Of a stretch of 64,000 nucleotides of DNA, positions 54,654 through 64,000 are shown one piece after another (position 1 is the stretch's first letter; every line of letters starts with the position of its first letter). A program made the translations under genes and the position numbers. Source of the DNA: Nephromyces sp. MM_2019 (taxonomy: Eukaryota; Apicomplexa; Aconoidasida; Nephromycida). The notes beneath the pieces are model-generated. The model had not been told where the DNA came from, did no database searches, and worked only from the letters and a program-made list of their open reading frames with translations. The DNA lies in the NCBI GenBank assembly GCA_015657535.1, contig JADHZB010001227.1:21172-85171 (forward strand). The letters run 5' to 3'.

Positions 54654-55794
54654 AACAGGATAGTAAACTTAAATTTTTTATATAAATCTACAATGAGCTA
54701 TTTAAAAATTGAATTTATAGAAATAATTAAATCCTATTTAAACAAAGCTAAGATTATCTTATAGAAAAGCATTAACTTCAACCCCTTTCAAAATCGATTT
54801 GTTTATGCTTTTTAGTGACTTTTCTATGTGTTTAAGAACGTGAATTAAAGGAGGACCCCCATCATAACTGAAACAAAATTACATAACAAATCCTGTTTTG
54901 AAAGTAGAAACTTTATATTTTTTGAATATTTAATTTTTCGATCACATTTCTATAGAATTGTTATCAAACAAAATAAAAATTCAACCGTAGAAAGGTCTGA
55001 ACAAATAAATTTATCATGTTAAATACCAAGACTTTTTCATTCTTAGCTAATAGAAATATCGTATTGATTTTAAATTATCAAAGTCTTTATGTGTCATCTT
55101 ACCAAGATGCTAGAATAAAGCAAAAATCAGACCAAAATAATAAAATTAGTGATATGCTTGACAAGGTCATAAATTTAAGTCTAAAATGCTTCCCATAAAA
55201 AGCTAATTTGTAACGCTTTTCAATTTTTTATGTCGTGCAACAACTTTTTGGAATTTTGGGTATTAAATTTAGCACGTAGTGTTGAGTTTTAGTTTTTTAA
55301 TCTCGAGAATAAAAATATATTATTCAAATATAATTAATATTTCACCTCCGTAAGATAAATTAACAAGCTATAATTCCCTTTTATTATGCTAATGATTGAC
55401 TTGTTTGCTTTATCTCCTTATTTTACATATTTACTGTATGTTAATTTCAACACATGCTAAATTCAAGGAATGCTCAACCAGCTTTATAACACTGAATAAA
55501 AAAGGGTCGGGCTGATTATCACATAGCTCTCATTTAAAAACAACATAGTAACCGAAAAAGGTGCCCTAAATTGTTTAGGATCTATCTAATCAATGAAAAT
55601 TTTTTTTATTTGTTAACTTTGATTAACTGATAAAGCTTGATTTATTTTTCGAGGTACATAGAGGTATATATTAATCTACTATTAACACCCAGCAGTCCTA
55701 GATGTTTTAAATGTCTCAGAACCATAAAGGAAGGCCCTCTTTAAGCAATTGAAAGTGTCTTGAAAAATAAGACCTTTAAAAAATTAAAATTATT
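54654..55794. other. Intergenic region
   Basis: About 1.1 kb, AT-rich. A 60-codon ATG-led frame at 55016-55198 has no signal, motif or splice support and is probably chance. Confidence 0.5.
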
Positions 55795-57719
55795 ATGAGT
55801 TATAAACCCGACGGACCCAAGTTAAATAGATCTTATCTTACTGAAGGCCATGAAGAAAAAATAAAGATTTTTGTTGGTAGTTGGTAATATGATGTGCTAA
55901 TGTGATTAATAAGTTCAGTAAAAGCTAAATGTACACACTTCTATTCAGGAATGTGAAATTTCAAGAGTTTTCAAATTATCAATTTGAGAAAAACAATCCT
56001 GGTGATAAAGATAGCAAAATTACAAACTCTAGGAGTGATAATGAGTTGCAAGGACAGCAGCCAGCGACAGTTGTACCTGATGGCCATATTGATGTAGCAA
56101 AAGCACTTTACCAAGCAAGGGCATCTTCAAGTTTTGTAAATTTTAAGGCTGATTTTAGAGATTTCTCTGATTCATCATCAGAAGATAATGAGGAAAATTC
56201 AAAATTATTTCAGCCTTTTTCAGACTGGATCAATTCTGAATATGATATAATAATTTTAGCTTTCCAGGAATTAATAAGTTAGTTCTATATAATTGTTTTT
56301 TCATCTCAAAACAAGATTACATTAGGCTCTAAATTTTCCTTTTTGTCCAGTGGACAATATCTTGGATGGTATTCATAACTTTTTAAATAATCAGTCTCAT
56401 CATACATTTAAAAGGCTTGAGTCGCCTGATATGAAAATATCAGGATATGGTGAAGGGGCATTATCAAGTACTAAGTCAACATGTAAGTGAATTAAGGTAT
56501 CTAAAATGTAAATAACTTCATTTATCAGATAAACTTAGAGTACTGTCCTCATAAAACGTTCCATTAAAAAAATTATGAATAAACTTCGAAATAAATATTT
56601 TAGTGATAGCAGTTTGGGCTAGGAGTGATAGGATATACCCTTTTGGGCCAATTAAGTTCAAGCAAGCATGCAAAGTTTCCTTTGGTATATCAAAATATAC
56701 ATTTCTAATTCATTAATTTAGTTTAATGTTTAATCCTTTTATAAAGGATTCCTTAAGGGCAGTAAAGGAGCTGTCTCAGTTTCAATAGATGTGTTTGGGC
56801 AGAAAATTTGCTTTATTGGTTGCCACTTGCCAGCATCAAAAGAAGAGGTAAAACGTTCAGCATTAGCTGAAATGCTGAGGAAAATATTTTTTTTATTAAA
56901 AATCTTCAAGGATCGTAGGTTAGCTTGCAAAATAATCGTTAAAAAGATGGCCGAAAATTATAAGCGTAAAAACAAAAAACAATTAAGTGAGCAATTTCAT
57001 CATATAATTTGGGCAGGAGATTTTAATTCAAGGATCTACGGGATAGACTTACAAAAAGCTAGTAAGGTGATTTCAGCAAAAAAGTTGTTGATCTTATAAT
57101 GATATCCTCATTATAAATGTCAGTCGATCACTTATCCAAGCATGAAATAAATGAGCTATTGAAATTTGACGAGTTGATTCAGTTTAAGCGCTACAGCATA
57201 AAAGACCTCGTAAGAATCTTTTTAAATTGAATAAAGTTCTAAAACTCATTCTTTGAGTTTATCCAGGATTTCAGAGAATTACCAATTAATTTCTTCCCAA
57301 CATACAAAAAATACGATGACAGGCCCTTAAGAGACTTAGATGATCCAGATTGGTTAAAAAAGCATTATATAATGCATCCTCAAGATAAATGGTACAAAGC
57401 TAAGAAATATAGAGAGCAGATCCCATCGGTCAGTTATACATGTTTTTATTTAAACTACGACATGGTTATGTATTGAATCAACCGTTTTAGTGGACAGACC
57501 GTATTATTTATTGGTCACGTGAAGGTTATAATAGTAACATGAGACCTATTGATTCGTCTTACAAGGATGCTTCTGAGAGCTGTGCAAACAGTATGAAATA
57601 TTTTCCAATTGCTAGCTATGGTATTAGACTCTTTAATCTCTTCAGGTCCATTATTGATGAGTGATCATAGTCCTATAAGCTGTGAATTTCTTGCTAAAAA
57701 CTGGGTTGAGTTAGAATAG
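55795..57719 (+). CDS. Inositol polyphosphate 5-phosphatase, nine exons
   Basis: Exons 55795-55883, 55949-56277, 56351-56482, 56604-56684, 56747-57061, 57124-57209, 57267-57428, 57491-57590 and 57646-57719; phases fit, 455 aa. Removes the 5-phosphate from inositol phosphates or phosphoinositides in a Mg-dependent reaction. Motifs in order: KIFVGSWNV (metal-binding Asn), IILAFQEL (catalytic-site Glu), GSKGAVSV, IGCHLPASKEE, WAGDFNSRI (canonical GDxNxR), PSWTDRI and SDHSPI, the two C-terminal signature boxes. It is a catalytic domain only, with an Asp/Ser-rich insert near residues 60-95 and no SAC, PH or membrane-anchor domain, so cytosolic. ATG 55795 follows an in-frame TAA. Lipid versus soluble substrate cannot be told. 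Confidence 0.9.
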
Positions 57720-58025
57720 CAGGATCTTGGCTATGTACTAAAGCGCTACATACCTGACTTGGATCGATTTAGACTGGAAAAAAGATTGAGTTCAATAAAA
57801 GGCTGTGACTAATTAAGATTCAACATACTGATAGCATGCATAATTTTGCTAATTTTTCGATTAATAATAATAAGCACGTAAGGTGCTTCTTGAATTTATA
57901 AGGCTATGAATTTCTAGCTTACACTGTTGACATATTTCCGTGTATCTACATTGCTTTAAGGTACACATGAACACTTGAATATCTTGAATATAAAATATAG
58001 ATTGTTTACGTTGGAGCTTGATACA
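57720..58025. other. Short intergenic region
   Basis: About 305 nt between the phosphatase and the secreted protein on the same strand; no exon or clear signal. Confidence 0.5.
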
Positions 58026-59286
58026 ATGTTGCTATTGTTTTTACTTTTAACAACTTTTCTTTGGAAATCAAAATGTGAAGCTTTAAAAAGCGAAAGCAAA
58101 GAATCATTTGCACCCGAGTCATTGCTAGCCCCTTTGATTACTAACACCCTAGCTTCCGCTTTCAACCCAACACTAGCAAATAATTTTGCACTGGCACAGA
58201 GAGGGTCCCCTTATAACAATCAAAATCCACCTATGGGGATAAATTTAAAAAACTTTAATGCAAATTTCCTACCAACTCATTTATCAGCAAATCATGTCCC
58301 AGGTAAAAATGTTCTACAGAATTAAAATAAAAAAAGATTTACTAGAACAAGGTAAATTCTAACAAAAAACTATAAAATGAAAAGAGATTCAATCGTTAAG
58401 TTAATTAGATGTTGAAAAGCGCAAGCCGATTGGTATTACTATTATTTTTAATAATTTATTAATGTTTAACTTAAATAACCCTTGTAAGATTCAAAAGCAT
58501 ATGATCCAGAGCAAGGTTATTATAAAAGATAGATTACTTTAATTGAGATTAATTAAAGAATTTAGATATCAAGACTTCAATGAAAACTAATCCATTCTTT
58601 CAATTATCAAAAATTGCAATGAAAATACGAGAACTGGCTACGACAGACCCAAGTTAGTTGTAACAGTCAAGCTAAATCAAAGGGTAAAAGATTCCTAAAA
58701 TTATCCAAAGACCTTCTTGAAAAAAGTGGAGTGTTTATGATAAATTTAAAACCAGAAGAGAGCTTCAATCTGTAAAAATTCTTTATAATTCTCTAAACAC
58801 TAAATTAAAAATGATTTCAGAAAAGCTATGACAGAAAGTGACTCAGTACAAGGTGGATCAGATGTATCTAACGGCCTTTCGACTCCATGTGGTAAACATA
58901 GAATTAAGATTTAAGATTAATAAAATTGAATTGTAAAAACCTTCAGCTGAATGCCAAAAGTCTGAATATGATGTTTGTTGAGATTTTATAGTTTAAATAA
59001 TTCAACCTTCAACTCATATATCAGAAAGATGAGGCTGAGATTGCTGATGAAAGAAAGATTGCAGATCAAGGTTATATAATGATAACAGCAAGTGTCTTTT
59101 CTATTAAATACTTTTAATAAAGGCATAAGCACCTCTCTGGGATCACTTGGCGAAATAAAAAACTTTGAGCAAGAAAAGCATCAAATAAAGCATGAAATAT
59201 CTGTACAGAAAAAGATTTTGGAGAATGCTGTAAAGGAAATTCGAAAGAATGCAGCTATACATCACCACAAATCACACCAAATATGA
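58026..59286 (+). CDS. Secreted protein with C-terminal coiled coil, seven exons
   Basis: Exons 58026-58302, 58566-58652, 58711-58771, 58821-58891, 58947-58972, 59025-59070 and 59123-59286; all phases fit, 243 aa. MLLLFLLLTTFLWKSKCEA is a strong signal peptide; ATG 58026 is the first ATG before the hydrophobic core. Then comes an Asn/Pro-rich part (SPYNNQNPPMGINLKNFNAN), helical segments (FFQLSKIAMKIRELATTDP, NLLEKSGVFMINLKPEES), one CxxC-like pair (PCAEC), an acidic stretch (DEAEIADERK) and a charged coiled coil at the end (FEQEKHQIKHEISVQKKI), finishing in His-rich HHHKSHQI. Two introns are 52 nt. No homologue recognised; a secretory-organelle or exported role is possible. Confidence 0.6.
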
Positions 59287-60406
59287 TAAAAAGTAAAGCT
59301 ATTATAATTGATTACTTTATGACTCAAGCATAATGTATTTACAATTCCTAAAAATTTCTGAACATATCAAATCAATGTCATTTGACAGTTCAAGCTTCAA
59401 TTAGGCCCTTCCCAATTTGGCTTTCTATTCAGTATTTTAAATTAAGATATATATTAGAAAAAAACAGTTTTTTTTTTTGCTAGATGTAATTTGAGTACAA
59501 ATGTTATTGCTCAATTGCAATTTGTCAGGTTTTTTATTTTGATATAATTATATATATGAAGAGCATGATGCTAGCTAGCTAAGTTGTTAACATATCAAAA
59601 TTAGTTGGGATGGAATTTGATTTTCTATTAAATACAGTAATTAACACTGTCAAATAATAACTTTATTCATAACCTCGTAATTGCTATCCTTGAAAATACG
59701 AGAATTTATGAAAAGTTTGAATATTAAATACTAAATATGTAGTTTATTGACGTATAGTTTCAAAAGCAAAGTTAAACGTTCGAATTCAATTAAAAAATTG
59801 TTATAAATGTTCTTTTGATTTCAACTTGCAGTTAATTGTTGATTCCAATAAGTTTAAGGCCATTGTCTAAACATATAACAAATTTACCAAGAGTAGAGTA
59901 AGTAGTTAATGTGTACAGTCATTTTTGCATCACTAGGTGTGTAAAAATCTAGGATAAAATTAATACATTGGCATGATTTATATAGTTTTTCCATTACATA
60001 GCACTAGCTCACTTTTTATATGGTAGAAGTTAATACTCTTGAATTCATCCTTGTTCTTTGCTTTCTGAAGAAATAACAATTTATATGTTATATCTTAGCA
60101 AATGTTACATAAACACACATATCCGCTTAAGCTTGAAAATAAATTTTTAGTATATATATGTATATGTAGTCCTAGGTATTTATATTGCACAACTCAAGCC
60201 ACAAACATGATGTTTAAACCAATACATATAAACATAGTTAGCCAAAACTATATTTCAAAGCACAAAAACTTTATGCATATATACATACTTGTTCATATAT
60301 AAACTTGATTACATTTATTTCATAGTGTTGAATAAAATTAAATAATAATTGGCCATTACATCTTAAAAATTCCCAAAACTTGAGTATTTTCATTGCCTCT
60401 AAAAAG
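59287..60406. other. Intergenic region
   Basis: About 1.1 kb, AT-rich with T tracts; no supported exon. Confidence 0.55.
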
Positions 60407-61481
60407 ATGTTTTCAACTTACATTTACTTCTTTTTAGTTCTTCTCTCTTATCATTTCACGTACATTAGGGCACTCCATTTTTATCTACCTGTGTCAACAC
60501 CAAAATGTTTTGAGCACACTGTGACTAGTCCGAGTAGACCTATTATCATTTCTTATCAAATCGAAGAAAATGCTGGTAAGACGATAAACTATTTTTTTTT
60601 AATTTACTGAGAATAACACTTGTACTATAAGCAATACCTCTATACCATTTTCATCTCAAATCATTGATGGCTATAATCAGGCTTAGATTGCAAGATTGTC
60701 ATTCAAAATAGTTATGGAATAGAGGTTGACAAATATCAGATAAAAGATAATATCCCAAAGGGGCGCTATGCATACAAAGCCTCAGATTCTGATGACTACA
60801 AAGTTTGCGTTTCGTGCCATGGGGCATTTTGGTTTGATCCATCCTACGTGAAGTGGACTATATCATTTGATATAGGTGATAGTGATCTTGATCTTGATGA
60901 ATCTGTCAAAAAATCACACATTAATGAAATCAATGATATCTTAAGTGAAATTTCCTCCAGCCTTGAGTCTATATATATAGAAAATGATTACCAAAGAAAA
61001 AAGGTAACACAAGGAAAATTATGGAATAAATTGAATAACTCATAAGCTTTTCAGTATGATCAATTATACTTTTCTTTTATATTCTTGTGTATATATAAAT
61101 ATGTCTAACTTACACTCCTACATATATGCATCATATTGCACTCATGCACAATATTTATTACTAAAATTCAGATGTTACCACAATTAACATATACATATAT
61201 ATAAATAATAATTACATGCGTATGTGATCCATACACACAATATGTCTATGAGAAATTTCAAACTCAATTTAATGTATACTAAGTCACATTATTACACCCT
61301 TATATAAATTCATCTAATATATCTAATTTATTTCTAGGAGGAACAGTTTAAGAAATCACTTAAAAAAATAAACAAAAGAATTGTCTGGGTTACTGTAATT
61401 CAAATTTTTACTGCAGCAGGTGTATCATTATTTTTAACTTATCACCTTACGAGATTTTTCAGAGCACAAAAATTGGTATAA
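60407..61481 (+). CDS. p24 / emp24 family cargo receptor (GOLD domain), three exons
   Basis: Exons 60407-60575, 60681-61003 and 61338-61481; phases fit, 211 aa, the normal p24 size. p24 proteins cycle between ER and Golgi in COPII and COPI vesicles and select cargo such as GPI-anchored proteins. Features in order: signal peptide (MFSTYIYFFLVLLSYHF, then TYIRA); a GOLD domain starting LHFYLPVSTPKCFEH with the conserved early Cys, and the later YKVCVSCHGAFWFD; a helical region (INEILSE-type: HINEINDILSEISSSLESI); a membrane segment (VWVTVIQIFTAAGVSLFLTY); and a short cytosolic tail RFFRAQKLV with the di-phenylalanine export signal. A typical KKxx ending is absent, so retrieval is weak or shared with partners. 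ATG 60407 precedes the signal peptide directly. Confidence 0.9.
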
Positions 61482-62943
61482 TCAAATAGTACTGTTATAT
61501 TTAATACCAAACACATCCAAATTCGACTTAATTATAGTTTATCACCTCCTGAATCTAATAAAGATATGTATATAGATTTGCGTTTGAGTGGGTATGTATA
61601 TGATGTTTGTATACGTTTTTATGAGAAAGTTTATTTTTTAGTTTGAGAGGGCATATATGGGATTTGTGTAATACATTTTTACACGAGATTTTGTGTGTAT
61701 GTGGGTATGCATAGGATATATATATGCATTTTTATAGGAAACTTGTTTATACATGTTTGCGTAAAAATATAATATGAGCTTGCCTAATGATGAAATATCA
61801 AATAGTTGAGCGTATAAATTAATTATTTTAATTATGGTATATCCAATTTTACAAGGTTTATGAAATCAGTTTTTTATAATAATATTTAAAATTCAAGGAA
61901 TTTGCTGTGGTATTTACCATGATGAATATTTACTTGATTATTGAGTTACACATTTTACAACATGCTAATTTTATAGGCACTATACACTTTACATACACCA
62001 AATACGATGATAGTCTATGTCAGGATATATTATAAATAAATGTGTAACATTAGTATATAAGAAGAAAGTCAAATCCACAATGTGTACGATATCCAACACA
62101 TATATATATCTATATATCTATTTCAACTTTACATCACACGTAATTACATACCATAAATTTACATTACAAAAATTGAAATAACACACAATTATTTCATATA
62201 TGTTTATATTACACATACTGAAATTATGTAAGTATGATGATTGGGAAGATCTAAAAGAAGTGTTTGAATATTAAAATATATTCAATTTCATGTGTGTAAA
62301 ACTTGAATAATTTTATAGTTATAAATAAGTAGTCAAAATGTGTATTAAATTTAAGCTAAAGCAAGCGTATATGTAACTTCTTAGATAGTTACACACTGTA
62401 AATTTAAACGTTAATTATTTACTTTCAATTACTTTAATATCGTAAATTTTCAAACAAATAAATTTACACACGCGCAAACACACAATATCTAGGTAAACGC
62501 ACATAGCTACACACTCGCAATCAACACACTAAAAAGTTCACACACCCACAAATCTAATACACACACATGACACACACTTGCCACAAACACACACACTCAC
62601 TTGAGCACACCATACACACTGTATGATCTATACCCACAATAATCTAAATACTACACATAACACTATATAACTAGGTAACACATAAGCTTGTTGACTTGCA
62701 GATCTACACGCAAATACCCATAATCACAATAGCGAAACAACTACCTACACACGCTTAATTACACCCGCTTCGTACACACATGATACATAAACATTACACA
62801 CTTTACATGTGCCAACCATTTTTTTACACAAAATGATAGCATTTTTTAATAATAATTTTTACGAGTTTATTAAATGGTCAAGTAAATGTGTGTAATTATA
62901 GCACGCAATTCCCTTGCCCTAGCCTTCTCATCCCCTCTCCCAT

Positions 62944-63005
62944 CCTTTAAATACACACACATGCACACAAACACACATACACAAGCACACACACCCACCC
63001 ACACA

Positions 63006-63036
<31 letters not shown>

Positions 63037-63060
63037 CCACACACATACAAACACACACAT
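62944..63060. repeat. Imperfect CA microsatellite
   Basis: Long run of (CA)n with occasional CCC and TA breaks. Minus-strand ORF 63058-62870 is a repeat artefact. Confidence 0.9.
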
Positions 63061-63297
63061 GAGTATAAATAATAAATTTATTCTGTGTGATTTTGATGGG
63101 TTATAATTTTTTTTTCATCCCCCCATTTCCCTGTATGTAGAATTTGCATATATAAATAATTTAGAAAACGTTTCAATTCTTTTACAATATTAACAAATAA
63201 ATATATATAAACACACATATACATATATATTTATATATATGCACACACACATACACATATATATATGTAAACTCGCATACATACACACAAAAATAAA

Positions 63298-63330
63298 TAT
63301 ACATATATATATATATATATATATACTTAT
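63298..63330. repeat. TA microsatellite
   Basis: Continuous (AT)n run of about 30 nt; a similar run lies near 63638-63654. Confidence 0.85.
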
Positions 63331-64000
63331 ATATATCCATTTTATCATTGACGATCCCTTAAGAAATTTATTAAATAATTAACAAAACTTTTTGGAGAAA
63401 ACAAATAACATGTATATAAATAATTTGAATAAAAGATAAATACATACATATCTTTAATAAATTTACTTTGTATTTATGTTTTAAATTTATGTGTGTATGT
63501 TATAAGTAACACATTTCATGTTTTTAAACTTTAGTTTTTATACTGATTGAAACTCTTTGTATTTCTCTCATTTAAATGTAAAATTTTTCCCCCTCCCCAG
63601 AGCCAGAAAAATATACATTTGTATATATAAACAAATATATATATATATATATATTTATTTAACATTAACTATTGACCTCAATCCAAATTTACTTATTGGG
63701 AAATAAACCCCTGAAAATAATTTCTCAAACCTTTCAAACCTATTGTAAGTTATGTACGTATGTACGTATATATATACACATATATATATTTACTACATTT
63801 AAACACAGCTTTTTACACAACTCCTATATGTATTTTATACATATATGTATCTATGCTAAACACTCTACAAATACAAATACACAGAAATACCTCCACATTC
63901 ATATATATATTTATATGTGATTTTCTATTATATACACACACTACACAACACACTCACATCACACACACACGCACACAACAGACCACATATACACACAATA

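Larger units (their letters stand above)
61482..64000. other. Microsatellite-rich intergenic DNA to window end
   Basis: About 2.5 kb with no exon. TG-rich near 61550-61760, CA-rich from about 62460 to 63060, then TA- and CA-rich to the end. If the pattern elsewhere holds, a plus-strand gene may begin beyond 64000. Confidence 0.5.

Noticed and set aside
58303..58520. Micro-exon (15-18 nt) architecture for the secreted gene
   Set aside because: It needed introns of about 34 nt, shorter than every well-supported intron in the window. A seven-exon model with introns of 49 nt or more fits all phases.
63672..63920. 82-codon ORF near the window end
   Set aside because: Made of TA/CA-rich low-complexity sequence; no motif or splice support.

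Overview
The window looks like nuclear DNA of an apicomplexan protist. It is strongly AT-rich, its genes are split by many short introns (most 50-150 nt, smallest credible ones about 47-55 nt, GT..AG), and one gene carries three apicomplexan-style AP2 domains. A Rossmann-fold enzyme with a signal peptide followed by a basic Ser/Asn-rich stretch suggests apicoplast targeting. The intron density and that leader argue against Cryptosporidium. The species is not resolved. There are no tRNAs, rRNAs, CRISPR arrays or mobile elements that I can support. One 50-N scaffold gap sits inside a CA microsatellite.

Layout, left to right: APC2 (anaphase-promoting complex, 5' end outside the window); a GAF-like/bZIP transcription factor in six exons; a small multi-exon secreted protein (minus); a tail-anchored coiled-coil protein (minus); HUS1, the 9-1-1 checkpoint clamp subunit, in 12 small exons; a convergent DHX35-like DEAH helicase (minus) with a DDAH motif II; an SDR-type enzyme with a plastid-like leader; probable 3' exons of an unresolved minus-strand gene; a very large APC5-like protein; a long AT-rich gap; a three-domain ApiAP2 factor; an aldo/keto reductase (minus); ribosomal protein eL29 in three tiny exons; UTP10/HEATR1 (14 exons, 2,579 aa); a secreted acidic protein (minus); a 102-aa coiled-coil protein (minus); a four-pass membrane protein; an inositol polyphosphate 5-phosphatase; a secreted seven-exon protein; a p24/emp24 cargo receptor; and 2.5 kb of microsatellite-rich DNA.

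No operon logic is expected, but themes recur. Two APC/C subunits (APC2, APC5-like) and HUS1 concern the cell cycle and genome integrity. UTP10 and eL29 concern ribosome production, and DHX35 RNA processing. The bZIP and ApiAP2 genes are regulators. Several secreted proteins and p24 belong to the secretory pathway.

Multi-exon models were built by hand from GT/AG sites with reading-frame phase checked at every junction. Exon coordinates are given in each entry. No alignment or search was run, so family names rest on recognised motifs and remembered family patterns.
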